From the NCBI RefSeq assembly GCF_021155775.2, contig NC_060236.1, forward strand, positions 8,167,087-8,231,086: DNA of 64,000 bases, read 5' to 3'. The position numbers were made by a program, and so were the translations under genes. The stretch's first letter is position 1; each line of letters opens with the position of its first letter. Shown in pieces: positions 25,621-37,100 of this stretch. The DNA comes from Neodiprion pinetum. Its lineage: Eukaryota; Arthropoda; Insecta; Hymenoptera; Diprionidae. The notes under the pieces were generated by a model. That model saw only the letters and a program-made list of their open reading frames with translations, was not told where the DNA came from and did not search any database.

Positions 25621-26201
25621 GGGGCATTCCGTAACAACTCAAGATCAAGATTCTAAGTCGATGTATGAAATTGGTTTTATCATTATTTTTTGTTTCTGAA
25701 AGTACGTGACAAAAACGCGATCAAAATTTTTTAAAGAATTTTGGAGAGGGGATTTCATAACTTGAAATGATAAATAAAATGATTAAAAAAAAATATATAT
25801 TATTATTCGATTGCATTTTCAACATAAGAATGAACATAAAAGCTCATTATAATATTTTTCTGAATATACATTTTTCTGCCAAAAATGAAATCCAATGATA
25901 ATGATGTTTTTTTTTTTTTAATTTTTTTTATTTACCTTTCGAAGTTATGAAATCTCCATCTTCTCATAGGTTTCAAAAATTTAGTTATATTATGTAAGAT
26001 TTTTCCGAATTTTTTCAGATTTCAAACAATGGTTTTGTTTTCCAGTTTTTAAATCGTACTTCAGATACGCTAGGTCGAAAAAAATTTTGAAAAAAATGCG
26101 ATTGCGTTTTTCGTCAAGTACTTTCATACAAAAATTTATAAAGCGAATCTGACAATGAGATGTCGACTTAGAATCTTGATCGAGATGTCTTGGAATGCCC
26201 C
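25621..26201. mobile_element. 581-bp foldback (long inverted repeat) element
   Basis: The left end GGGGCATTCCGTAACAACTC and right end GAGATGTCTTGGAATGCCCC are inverted copies, followed by the perfectly inverted 17-mer CAAGATTCTAAGTCGAT-like blocks. Homology continues inward: GAAAGTACGTGACAAAAACG pairs with the complement of CGTTTTTCGTCAAGTACTTT, and GATTTCATAACTT pairs with AAGTTATGAAATC. The whole unit can therefore fold into one long imperfect hairpin. Flanks are ATAT-type on both sides, so a TA or ATAT duplication is likely but ambiguous. No coding sequence. Confidence 0.85.
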
Positions 26202-26329
26202 ATATGTATACCTATGTCCCTGGCGATGAGTTGAACTTTGAGAGCCACACGTCATAATCAAATGTGGGGCGGATGCAAAATACTACGTATTCCGGCAACA
26301 TAAATTTAAATAACAAAAAATCCCCTTGT

Positions 26330-26686
26330 GCTTACTTGACAATGTTTAATTGTTTTCATTTCGTTACCATGATCGAAAAATATGTAACTTCCGCGTTCAA
26401 AATAATAATCTGTAATTAAAAACTTTAGTATGTGTTACTGTTCCATTTAATTATGACCACTGTATCATATTTTATTTTAACTATAGTGATGATTTGGTGC
26501 TGGTGCAACTAAACAGATTCAGTATTGCAATATTCAGAAAAGGTAGCATTGACATTTATAATCACACTGAACAGTTACTTGTACCAGATTGTCTTGTTAT
26601 TCTAACAATACTCAAATCATTATTACAATGATATCTGTTTTACTAAAATTTTCCAGTAACTGTAATAAATGAAATTTCTCTTAGTG
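26330..26686 (+). mobile_element. diverged MITE copy, same family as 24749-25176
   Basis: The right end (CCAGTAACTGTAATAAATGA then AATTTCTCTTAGTG) and interior blocks (TTACCATGATCGAAAAATAT, AACAATACTCAAATCATTAT) match the element at 24749 with about 25-30% drift. The left terminus is eroded, so the start coordinate is approximate. Confidence 0.7.
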
Positions 26687-27695
26687 TGAAGAAAATATCG
26701 TCTTTGACTTAATACAATTAACTTTTTTACAATATTCGGAAATGTTCTTCTTACGATAAATACTCGGAGCATTCCTTAGTATTTTTACGTATGCGTTTAT
26801 AATATTTATAGCTTAGACTTTAGAATCGAAATCACGTACTTCCAAATTCTCCGGACATTAAGTTTTGTTAAATTGGAGTTCATATCAGGTTTGGATCTAC
26901 TTTGCAGGATTTGTCTTAATCTATAAGTACGGTGGAAATTCAGTGCGTGGGTGGCCAAGAGGAATTACATAAACGAGGTCCGTTCCGTTTTATATACTGC
27001 GAGCACGTTTGTCTATAACGTCAATTATAGTAGGTGGCCACGCTTATTGGATGCAGAGATAGGCGCGTCAGTAAATAAAAAGCCAATGGGAATATAATTC
27101 AAAATTGTTTTCGAGTCATGCTTTCCTGTGACTTTTAAAATTAGCCAATTTGGATTACATCTAAAGAGAAAAAGACCATCCAGATGTTGTGTCAAAGACG
27201 ATATCCAAGGAGTGGAAATATTGGATGTCTTTAAAATGGATGAATTAGACGATTGACTGGATTGTTTAAAAAGAAATAAGTGAGAGAACGTGAAACAGTT
27301 CCGATCGTATAAACTGAAGATTTTGCTGTTCTAACCGCTATGCTAGACTTGAAAAAAATTTTTTTTTATTTGTAAGCGCATTGAATACCAGTGACACAAT
27401 ATTCTGGCAAAAAATTAGAAAATTACTTGATATTTCGAAGCCATTTATATTTGAAACAGTATTTCCTGTCAATTGATTGCTGTTACAAATATTATCGGAG
27501 ACATTGATCGTCGATTCACAGATACAGAATTGGTTTCTAATTGTTTTAGGAAACGTAACGAAGAACTGTTTTTATGGAATTGAGAACTGAACTGAATCGT
27601 TGTCCAATCTGTAATTCTCTACTCCTTTTCTTGAAAAAATCAGGACACTCGGTGTACAAAAATTAGAAAAATGTATAGTTTGTTAACGGTTAAAA
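26687..27695. other. intergenic, no gene recognised
   Basis: AT-rich DNA with short frames only. The last 80 bases share the reading frame of the decayed coding stretch at 27696-28555 but are interrupted by stops at 27612 and 27684. Confidence 0.5.
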
Positions 27696-28555
27696 TTGGA
27701 AGATATAGATAAAAATGAAGAATTCAAGTATCTTAGAGCTGAAACTAGATTGTCAAAGAGTATCATACGTGAGTCACATCCTGTAATAAATGCCATGGTC
27801 AGAATGAATGCAACATACGCGCTTAAATTATACTCTGCAGCTTGGGTGACGTTTGTAAAAACTATTCTACGCATCATCAAAAATAGAATGGGCACCATTC
27901 GAGCCGTAATTGTCTCCTTCAACGAATTACGTATTCTGGTATTTTAACACCTGCGTCAGGTGTTTCGATTGACTTTCGCGTTGTTCATAAGGCAGCCGTA
28001 CGTAATACGAATAATCGAAATTATGACTCTTCGGTCTTCGTACGGGCTATCGAATCGTCATTGCAGAGTCGTCTGGCATGACTATGTATTGTTGAAATTT
28101 CAAATCGAAGTTACAGAAACATTCGACGATGTTATACAATTAGATACTTCAAAATCCAAGACTTTTCCGGAACCAAAAATTCATTTTTTCGGGAGCTTGT
28201 ACAGATTCTTTTTGTTCGTAGATGAAATGGCAAAATACAAATCGTGAACTTTCCGAACTTGGTATTTGTCAAATTTGTCCGTGCACCTGAAAACGTTTTC
28301 GTTAAACAAGGGACTTGATGGTGAAAATATGAAATTTCTAATTTCCGAAATATCTTCTATGCGAGAAAAACGATTGTCTTCATATTTCTTGGATTTACAA
28401 ATGCAGCCATTTTCCTATCGTAACACCGTGAAATTATTGGATTTTCACCATGACGTTCTGATTATTTTTTTTATCATTAAAATAGCTTCGACAGTTTGGA
28501 TTTTGGGTAAAAATAGAACTCGCTGTACAGATGAGCTGTTCACAGAAAGTTAACA
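27696..28555 (+). pseudogene. decayed coding stretch, one frame with two internal stops
   Basis: About 286 consecutive codons in a single frame contain only two internal stops (27945-27947 and 28245-28247) before the terminal stop at 28553. Random DNA of this composition would give about 20. No frameshift is needed. The last segment reads RLSSYFLDLQ, then LLDFHHD, then the hydrophobic run VLIIFFIIKIASTVWIL. Its spacing loosely recalls the C-terminal transmembrane segment of insect gustatory receptors, but the TYhhhhhQF signature is absent. The N-terminal part is not recognised. I infer an old pseudogene, possibly a chemoreceptor. The opposite strand also has an open 79-codon frame at 27683-27922, so strand is not beyond doubt. 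Confidence 0.35.
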
Positions 28556-28869
28556 ACAGTACTAAATCAAAGGGATGGGTATAATTTTACGGTTTGGGCG
28601 TGTCGTCAATCCGATATCAAACAAGTCCGAGACGTTAACATAATGCATGGGGCTATGGGTGCGTTAATTTTCATCATGTCAGATACAAAAAAGCTGGGTT
28701 TATTTCAGTCAAATATTGTATGATTTAGGATTAGATTTCCTGTGGTCTTATTTTACGGATGTAGCCAAGTTCAGCTTGCACGAAACGAAAAAGTGCTGAG
28801 ACTTGTTGCATGGGGTTTTTACCTCTTCGACGGCACATGAACAGTATAAAAAAATACAAGTGGGGTTAT

Positions 28870-29133
28870 TTACATTCTTGAACTATCTCCATTTTGTGTA
28901 ACCATGGAAACGGAAAAACGTCTTCTGCAACGTTCTAAAATCTTGTAGGTGAAATTTGACAGTTGTTCTATATTTTTGGTTTGCTCTATGAATTGCGCGT
29001 ATTGGTAAACTGCTCGAAGTATTGACGACAAAACTTCAACAACACTGATCTTCCTTTGCATTGCATTTATTTGGGTAGTTTTCTTCACAAGAACTTTTGA
29101 CTTAGAAATTACAAAATGAACTGGGATTTATTT
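28870..29133 (-). CDS. unidentified 87-codon frame
   Basis: Open from just after a stop near 29133 to the stop at 28870. The sequence is helix-like with balanced composition (ISVVEVLSSILRAVYQYAQF, then IEQLSNFTYKILERC). There is no signal peptide and no recognised domain. It could be an exon fragment of a lost gene or chance. It lies head-to-head with the decayed frame at 27696-28555. Confidence 0.2.
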
Positions 29134-29329
29134 CCAAAGATTACCTCGTCGATATTGATGCCCATAAAAGGAATCACGTATTGATTATTTAGTTTTCAAA
29201 ATAACGAGAAATTTTCGAATCGGTCCGTTGTACGCTACTTGAGTATACCGTTTTCCAGGTTCAAAATGTACATTTTACAGGTAACTTTTTACCGGCTTGT
29301 CGGCGATACATGATATTCGTTGTCGTCGT

Positions 29330-29870
29330 AAACGAGAAAATATTTATTACTATTCAAGGTATAACCCGAGGTGGTTGGCGGTGCTCGTTGGAGGTGGTTG
29401 GCGGTGGTTGCAGGTGGTCGAGGAAGACGAGGAGGAGAACGAGGATTTGTGCTCGGTGAGTGAAACATTTTTATAATATTTAATGGCAATTGTAATTATA
29501 TTTTATCTGCAATTGATAAACTTGTCACGTTTACAATAAATTATGTCAGTTCATTTTTCACGCAAGCCCAAATTCAGTAGCTCTCAATGCGGACATAAAA
29601 TTTCTATAATCTTTTAGAATGTTCTTATAACCTTTTTGGTCAAATCTGTCAATGGAAAAATTACATTATTCCTTACACAATATTCTTGATGTGTTCTAAT
29701 ACTAGAAATATTTATTACTATTCAAGGTATAACCCGAGGTGGTCAGCGGTGGTCGTTGGAGGTGGTTGGCGGTGGTTGGAGGTGGTCGGAGGTGGACGAG
29801 GAAGAGAACGAGGTAGACGAGGATTTGTGCTCAATGAGTTTAACATTTTTATAATATATGATGCAGTGCG
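29330..29870 (+). repeat. two direct copies of a GGTGG-containing dispersed repeat
   Basis: TATTACTATTCAAGGTATAA followed by CCCGAGGTGGT, a GGTGGTTGG-rich tract, and AGGATTTGTGCTC occurs at about 29342-29450 and again at about 29711-29830, giving a direct repeat with a period near 370 bp. The intervening AT-rich part holds ACGTTTACAATAAATTATGT. The same unit lies inverted at 47306-47645 beyond the satellite array. The frames over it are repeat translations. Confidence 0.85.
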
Positions 29871-30190
29871 AGTAGGATCAGAAGTAGGATCAGGAGTAGG
29901 AGTAGGATCAGGCGAAGAAGTAGGATCAGGAGTAGAAGTAGGAGTAGGATCAGGAATGAGAGTAGGAATAGGATCAGGAGTAGATGTAGAAATAGGAGTA
30001 AAAGTAGGAGTAGTAGGAGTTGCAGTAGGATCAGGAGTAAAAGTAGGAGTAGGAGTAGGAGTAGCATCAGGTGTAGTATCAGGAATAGGATAAGAAGTAG
30101 GAGGGGTAGAATCAGGAGTAGGATCAGGATCAGGAGTAGGAGTAGGTGTAATAGTAGGAGTGTTAGGAGTCACAGTAGGAGTTAGAGTGG
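29870..30190. repeat. GGAGTA/GGATCA hexamer-based minisatellite
   Basis: An irregular mix of GGAGTA, GGATCA and AGAAGTA words about 320 bp long. On the minus strand one frame of 151 codons reads Thr-Pro-Thr-Pro-Asp-Pro, and on the plus strand Val-Gly-Ser-Gly. Multiple frames are open because stop words are excluded by the repeat itself, so neither is evidence for a gene. Confidence 0.9.
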
Positions 30191-30215
30191 GACTTGGAGT
30201 AGAATTAAAGTAGAA

Positions 30216-30287
30216 TTAGGGTAGGGTAGGGTAGGGTAGGGTAGGGTAGGGTAGGGAAGAGTAGGGCAGGGCAGGGCAGGGTAGGGT
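30216..30287 (+). repeat. (TAGGG)n pentamer tract, G-quadruplex prone
   Basis: About 14 pentamers of TAGGG, drifting to CAGGG toward the right. More than a dozen GGG runs separated by two-base loops make this a strong G-quadruplex candidate. It resembles telomere repeats but is neither the insect TTAGG nor the vertebrate TTAGGG repeat. Confidence 0.95.
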
Positions 30288-30428
30288 CGAGATTAATTAA
30301 ATTGTGGGGACACCAGAAATTCGTATTTCAAACGTCGCGGCAGTCATGTCGCGAAAGTGGAGAAGAAACAATTAAAAAGAATTTCTTGTACATCGCATGC
30401 TGTCAATCAATTTGTCCCTGTCTTTTAT

Positions 30429-30615
30429 CGACCTCCTTGGCTTAGATACGCTCCTGATACCAGGAGTAAAATTTCGCTCAAATAGTTTCGATTTGCCTTA
30501 CTCTAACTGGAGGTTTTCAAGCGACCTCCTCGGTACAGATATTCTCCGGATACCAGGAGCAGTTACACGCTGAAATTCCTCCAATTCGCCTAATTCTGAC
30601 TGAAAGTATAGGGAT
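30429..30615. repeat. two-copy tandem repeat, about 93-bp unit
   Basis: CGACCTCCTTGG...GATACCAGGAG at 30429 returns as CGACCTCCTCGG...GATACCAGGAG at 30522, each followed by a TTTCG/TTCGCCTTA or TTCGCCTAATTCT stretch. Function unknown; no coding frame shared. Confidence 0.6.
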
Positions 30616-31048
30616 TCCTTTGTTAATCAAGGATACACCACGTTGAGTACGGAGGTGTAAAAAAACTTATGGGTGATCATAACAACCATGCATAATATGT
30701 AATTCAAGTATTTTTATTGATACTCCAAAGCCTAATTCATAAACTCCGTGTCACAATGTATGTGGGTTATATATGATTTATTAATTATATCCTGAACTAT
30801 ATTGAACTGTAATACGTATTTGTTTATGAACTATGCAGTAACACATACATATGTCATTGTTACAATTCCTAGCATTGTTTTTACATTTTCTACATTCACG
30901 GATATTAAATGTGTACATTATATCATAGTAAGAACTTGCAGTGAAATGGAATTTATAAAAGTTGAATAAAATAAACAGGTGTTCACCGACATAAATAAAC
31001 CGACATTCCAATGACAACAGTCAGTATAACATTAATATGAGTAATAGT
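30616..31048. other. AT-rich spacer, no gene recognised
   Basis: A 78-codon minus frame at 30781-31017 is Cys/Tyr/Phe-rich as expected from AT-rich DNA. Nothing else is seen before the AAT microsatellite. Confidence 0.5.
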
Positions 31049-31056
31049 ATTAATAC

Positions 31057-31096
<40 letters not shown>
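31049..31096. repeat. (AAT)n microsatellite
   Basis: About 15 AAT/TAA triplets end about 75 bp before the first recognisable satellite monomer. Confidence 0.95.
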
Positions 31097-31169
31097 CATG
31101 CCATTGCAGCCACAATTAAATAAACGCAACTGATGTACGGTACAACGTGATTTTTGTATTTCTTTGCGA

Positions 31170-34100
31170 TTTATTGGACTTGTAGGACCTCAGAAAACAC
31201 ACGAGAAGGAGAGTGGGACCAACGACAGAAAAGCGACGATGAGGATCTGTCGTTTTCAAGCTGTAACTTTTGATCAGTTGCTCGCAGCGTATTGGGACTG
31301 CGCTCAACCGATTCCTCTCGCAAAATTACGTCGAAATAGTGCAAGAAAGAATTTGTTCCATCACTTTTCAGAATCGCGAAAATTTTCGCCAAAAATGCAA
31401 GGGGGTTAACCTTCCTTTTTTTTTGACCAAAAAATCTCTGGTCTCAGAATTGATTTGTATGACCGTTTCTCGAACAATTGGTCCCCCAGGAACTCAGAAA
31501 ACGCAGAGAAAACAGCGTAGGAACAACAGGAGAGAAATGGCGAGCGGAAAAGCACCTGCTGAAAAATTTTGAAAACACAGGATCTCGTTTTTTGGCTGTA
31601 ACTTCTGATCCGTTGATCCCAGTGTATTGAGACTGCGCTCAATCGTTTTTTCTCGCGATATTACGTTGGAATACTGCCAGAAAGAATTTATTCCAGCACT
31701 TTTCGGAATCGCGAAAATTTTCGCCAAAAATGCAAAGGGGTTAACCTTCCTTTTTTTTTGACCAAAAAATCTCCGGTCTAAGAATTGATTTGTATGACCG
31801 TTTCTCGAACAATTGGACACTCAGGAACTCGGAAAAACGCAGCGAAAACAGCGTAGGAACAACAGGAGAGGAATGGCGAGCGAAAAAGCACCTGCTGAAA
31901 AATGTCGAAAACACAGGTTCTGGTTTTTTGGCTGTCACTTTTGATCCGTTGATCGCAGCGTATTGAGACTGCGCCTAATCGTTTTTTCTCGCAAAATTAC
32001 GTCGAAACAGTGCCAGAAAGAATTTATTCCAGCACTTTTCGAAATCGCGAAAATTTTCGCTAAAAATGCAAAGGGGTTAACCTTCCTTTTTTTTGGACCA
32101 AAAAATCTCTGGTCCCAGAATTGATTTCTATGACCGTTTCTCGAACAATTGGTCCCCCAGGATCTCAGAAAATGCAGAGTAAACAGAGTAGGACCAACAG
32201 GGGAGAAATGGCGAGCGAAAAAGCACCTGCTGAAAAATGTCGAAAACACAGGTTCTGGTTTTTTGGCTGTAACTTTTGATCCGTTGATCGCAGCGTATTG
32301 AGACTGCGCCTAATCGTTTTTTCTCGCAAAATTACGTTGGAATAGTGCCAGAAAGAATTTATTCCAGCACTTTTCGGAATCGCGAAAATTTTCGCCAAAA
32401 ATGCAAAGGGGTTAACCTTCCTTTTTTTTTGACCAAAAAATCTCCGGTCTCAGAATTGATTTGTATGACCGTTTCTCGAACAATTGGTCCCCCGGAACTC
32501 AGAAAACGCAGAGAAAACAGCGTAGGAACAACAGGAGAGGAATGGCGAGCGAAAAAGCGCCTGCTGAAAAATGTAGAAAACACAGGATCTTGTTTTTTGG
32601 CTGTAACTTCTGATCCGTTGATCCCAGTGTATTGAGACTGCGCCTAATCGTTTTTTCTCGCAAAATTACGTTGGAATGGTGCCAGAAAGAATTCATTCCA
32701 GCACTTTTCGGAATCGCGAAAATTTTCGTCAAAAATGCAAAGGGGTTAACCTTCCTTTTTTTTTGACCAAAAAAATTTTTATCCCAGAATTGATTTGTAT
32801 GACCCTCACCTGACTAATTGGACCCTCAGGAACTCAGAAAACGCAGAGAAAACAGCGTAGGACCAACAGAAGAGAAATGGCGAGCGAAAAAGCACCTGCT
32901 GAAAAATGTAGAAAACACAGGATCTCGTTTTTTGGCTGTAACTTCTGATCCGTTGATCGCAGCGTATTGGGACTGCGCTTAATCGTTTTTTCTCGCAAAA
33001 TTACGTCGGAACAGTGCCAGAAAGAATTTATTCCAGCACTTTTCGGAATCGCGAAAATTTTCGCCAAAAATGCAAAGGGGTTAACCTTCCTTTTTTTTTG
33101 ACCAAAAAATCTCCGGTCTCAGAATTGATTTGTATGACCGTTTCTCGAACAATTGGACCCTCAGGAACTCAGAAAACGCAGAGAAAACAGCGTAGGACCA
33201 ACAGGGGAGAAATGGCGGTCGAAAAAGCACCTGCTGAAAAATGTCGAAAACACAGGTTCTGGTTTTTTGGCTGTAACTTTTGATCCGTTGATCGCAGCGT
33301 ATTGAGACTGCGCCTAATCGTTTTTTCTCGCAAAATTACGTCGAAACAGTGCCAGAAAGAATTTATTCCAGCACTTTTCGGAATCGCGAAAATTTTCGCC
33401 AAAAATGCAAAGGGGTTAACCTTCCTTTTTTTTTGACCAAAAAAATTTTCGTCCCAGAATTGATTTGTATGACCCTTACCTGACTAATTGGACCCTCAGG
33501 AACTCAGAAAACGCAGAGAAAACAGCGTAGGACCAACAGGAGAAAAATGGCGAGCGAAAAAGCACCTGCTGAAAGATGTAGAAAACACAGGACCTCGTTT
33601 TTTGGCTGTAACTTCTGATCCGTTGATCCCAGTGTATTGAGACTGCGCCTAATCGTTTTTTCTCCCAAAATTACGTTGAAATAGTGCCAGAAAGAATTCA
33701 TTCCAGCACTTTTCGGAATCGCGAAAATTTTCGCTAAAAATGCAAAGGGGTTAACCTTCCTTTTTTTTGGACCAAAAAATCTCTGGTCCCAGAAGTGATT
33801 TCTATGACCGTTTCTCGAACAATTGGTCCCCCAGGATCTCAGAAAATGCGAAGTAAACATAGTAGGACCGACAGGGGAGAAATGGCGAGCGAAAAAGCAC
33901 CTCTTGAAAAATGTAGAAAACACAGGATCTCGTTTTTTGGCTGTAACTTCTGATCCGTTGATCGCAGCGTATTGGGACTGCGCTTAATCGTTTTTTCTCG
34001 CAAAATTACGTCGGAACAGTGCCAGAAAGAATTTATTCCAGCACTTTTCGGAATCGCGAAAATTTTCGCCAAAAATGCAAAGGGGTTAACCTTCCTTTTT

Positions 34101-37100
34101 TTTTGACCAAAAAATCTCCGGTCTCAGAATTGATTTGTATGACCGTTTCTCGAACAATTGGACCCTCAGGAACTCAGAAAACGCAGAGAAAACAGCGTAG
34201 GACCAACAGGAGAGAAATGGCCAGCGAAAAAGCACCTGCTGAAAAATGTCGAAAACACAGGTTCTGGTTTTTTGGCTGTCACTTTTGATCCGTTGATCGC
34301 AGCGTATTGAGACTGCGCCCAATCGTTTTTTCTCGCAAAATTACGTCAAAACAGTGCCAGAAAGAATTTATTCCAGCACTTTTCGAAATCGCGAAAATTT
34401 TCGCTAAAAATGCAAAGGGGTTAACCTTCCTTTTTTTTGGACCAAAAAATCTCTGGTCCCAGAATTGATTTCTATGACCGTTTCTCAAACAATTGGTCCC
34501 CCAGGATCTCAGAAAATGCAGAGTAAACATAGTAGGACCAACAGGGGAGAAATGGCGAGCGAAAAAGCACCTGCTGAAAAATGTCGAAAACACAGGATCT
34601 CGTTTTTTGGCTGTAACTTCTGATCCGTTGATCCCAGTGTATTGAGACTGCGCCTAATCGTTTTTTCTCGCAAAATTACGTTGGAATAGTGCCAGAAAGA
34701 ATTCATTCCAGCACTTTTCGGAATCGCGAAAATTTTCGTCAAAAATGCAAAGGGGTTAACCTTCCTTTTTTTTTGACCAAAAAAATTTTTATCCCAGAAT
34801 TGATTTGTATGACCCTCACCTGACTAATTGGACCCTCAGGAACTCAGAAAACGCAGAGAAAACAGCGTAGGACCAACAGGAGAGAAATGGCCAGCGAAAA
34901 AGCACCTGCTGAAAAACGTCGAAAACACAGGTTCTGGTTTTTTGGCTGTGACTTTTGAGCCGTTGATCGCAGCGTATTGAGACTGCGCCTCATCGTTTTT
35001 TCTCGCAAAATTACGTTGGAATAGTGCCAGAAAGAATTTATTCCAGCACTTTTCGAAATCGCGAAAATTTTCGCTAAAAATGCAAAGGGGTTAACCTTCC
35101 TTTTTTTTTGACCAAAAAATCTCCGGTCTCAGAATTGATTTGTATGACCGTTTCTCGAACAATTGGACCCTCAGGAACTCAGAAAACGCAGAGAAAACAG
35201 CGTAGGACCAACAGGAGAGAAATGGCCAGCGAAAAAGCACCTGCTGAAAAATGTCGAAAACACAGGTTCTGGTTTTTTGGCTGTCACTTTTGATCCGTTG
35301 ATCGCAGCGTATTGAGACTGCGCCTAATCGTTTTTTCTCGCAAAATTACGTCTAAACAGTGCCAGAAAGAATTTATTCCAGCACTTTTCGAAATCGCGAA
35401 AATTTTCGCTAAAAATGCAAAGGGGTTAACCTTCCTTTTTTTTGGACCAAAAAATCTCTGGTCCCAGAATTGATTTCTATGACCGTTTCTCGAACAATTG
35501 GTCCCCCAGGATCTCAGAAAATGCAGAGTAAACATAGTAGGACCAACAGGGGAGAAATGGCGGTCGAAAAAGCACCTGCTGAAAAATGTCGAAAACACAG
35601 GTTCTGGTTTTTTGGCTGTAACTTTTGAGCCGTTGATCGCAGCGTATTGAGACTGCGCCTAATCGTTTTTTCTCGCAAAATTACGTTGGAATAGTGCCAG
35701 AAAGAATTTATTCCAGCACTTTTCGAAATCGCGAAAATTTTCGCTAAAAATGCAAAGGGGTTAACCCTCCTTTTTTTTGGACCAAAAAATCTCTGGTCCC
35801 AGAATTGATTTCTATGACCGTTTCTCGAACAATTGGTCCCCCAGGATCTCAGAAAATGCAGAGTAAACATAGTAGGACCAACAGGGGAGAAATGGCGGTC
35901 GAAAAAGCACCTGCTGAAAAATGTCGAAAACACAGGTTCTGGTTTTTTGGCTGTCACTTTTGATCCGTTGATCGCAGCGTATTGAGACTGCGCCTAATCG
36001 TTTTTTCTCGCAAAATTACGTCGAAACAGTGCCAGAAAGAATTTATTCCAGCACTTTTCGGAATCGCGAAAATTTTCGCCAAAAATGCAAAGGGGTTAAC
36101 CTTCCTTTTTTTTTGACCAAAAAATCTCCGGTCTCAGAATTGATTTGTATGACCGTTTCTCGAACAATTGGACCCTCAGGAACTCAGAAAACGCAGAGAA
36201 AACAGCGTAGGACCAACAGGAGAAAAATGGCGAGCGAAAAAGCACCTGCTGAAAAATGTAGAAAACACAGGATCTCGTTTTTTGGCTGTAACTTCTGATC
36301 CGTTGATCCCAGTGTATTGAGACTGCGCTTAATCGTTTTTTCTCGCAAAATTACGTCGGAACAGTGCCAGAAAGAATTTATTCCAGCACTTTTCGGAATC
36401 GCGAAAATTTTCGACAAAAATGCAAAGGGGTTAACCTTCCTTTTTTTTTGACCAAAAAATCTCCGGTCTCAGAATTGATTTGTATGACCGTTTCTCGAAC
36501 AATTGGTCCCCCAGGGACTCAGAAAACGCAGAGAAAACAGCGTAGGAACAACAGGAGAGAAATGGCGAGCGAAAAAGCACCTGCTGAAAAATTTTGAAAA
36601 CACAGGATCTCGTTTTTTGGCCGTAACTTCTGATCCGTTGATCCCAGTGTATTGAGACTGCGCTCAATCGTTTTTTCTCGCAATATTACGTCGGAATAGT
36701 GCCAGAAAGAATTTATTCCAGCACTTTTCAGAATCGCGGAAATTTTCGTCAAAAATGCAAAGGGGTTAACCTTCCTTTTTTTTTGACCAAAAGATTCTCG
36801 TCCCAGAATTGATTTCTATGACCGTTTCTCGAACAATTGGTCCCCCAGGATCTCAGAAAATGCAGAGTAAACATAGTAGGACCAACAGGGGAGAAATGGC
36901 GAGCGAAAAAGCACCTGCTGAAAAATGTCGAAAACACAGGTTCTGGTGTTTTGGCTGTAACTTTTGATCCGTTGATCGCAGCGTATTGAGTATGCGCCTT
37001 ATCGTTTTTTCGCGCAAAATTACGTCGGAACAGTGCCAGAAAGAATTTATTCCAGCACTTTTCAGAATCGCGAAAATTTTCGCCAAAAATACAAAGGGGT

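Noticed and set aside
29718..30173. 151-codon Thr-Pro-Asp-rich minus frame as a mucin-like gene
   Set aside because: The repeat itself lacks stop words in several frames. There is no signal peptide and no splice evidence.
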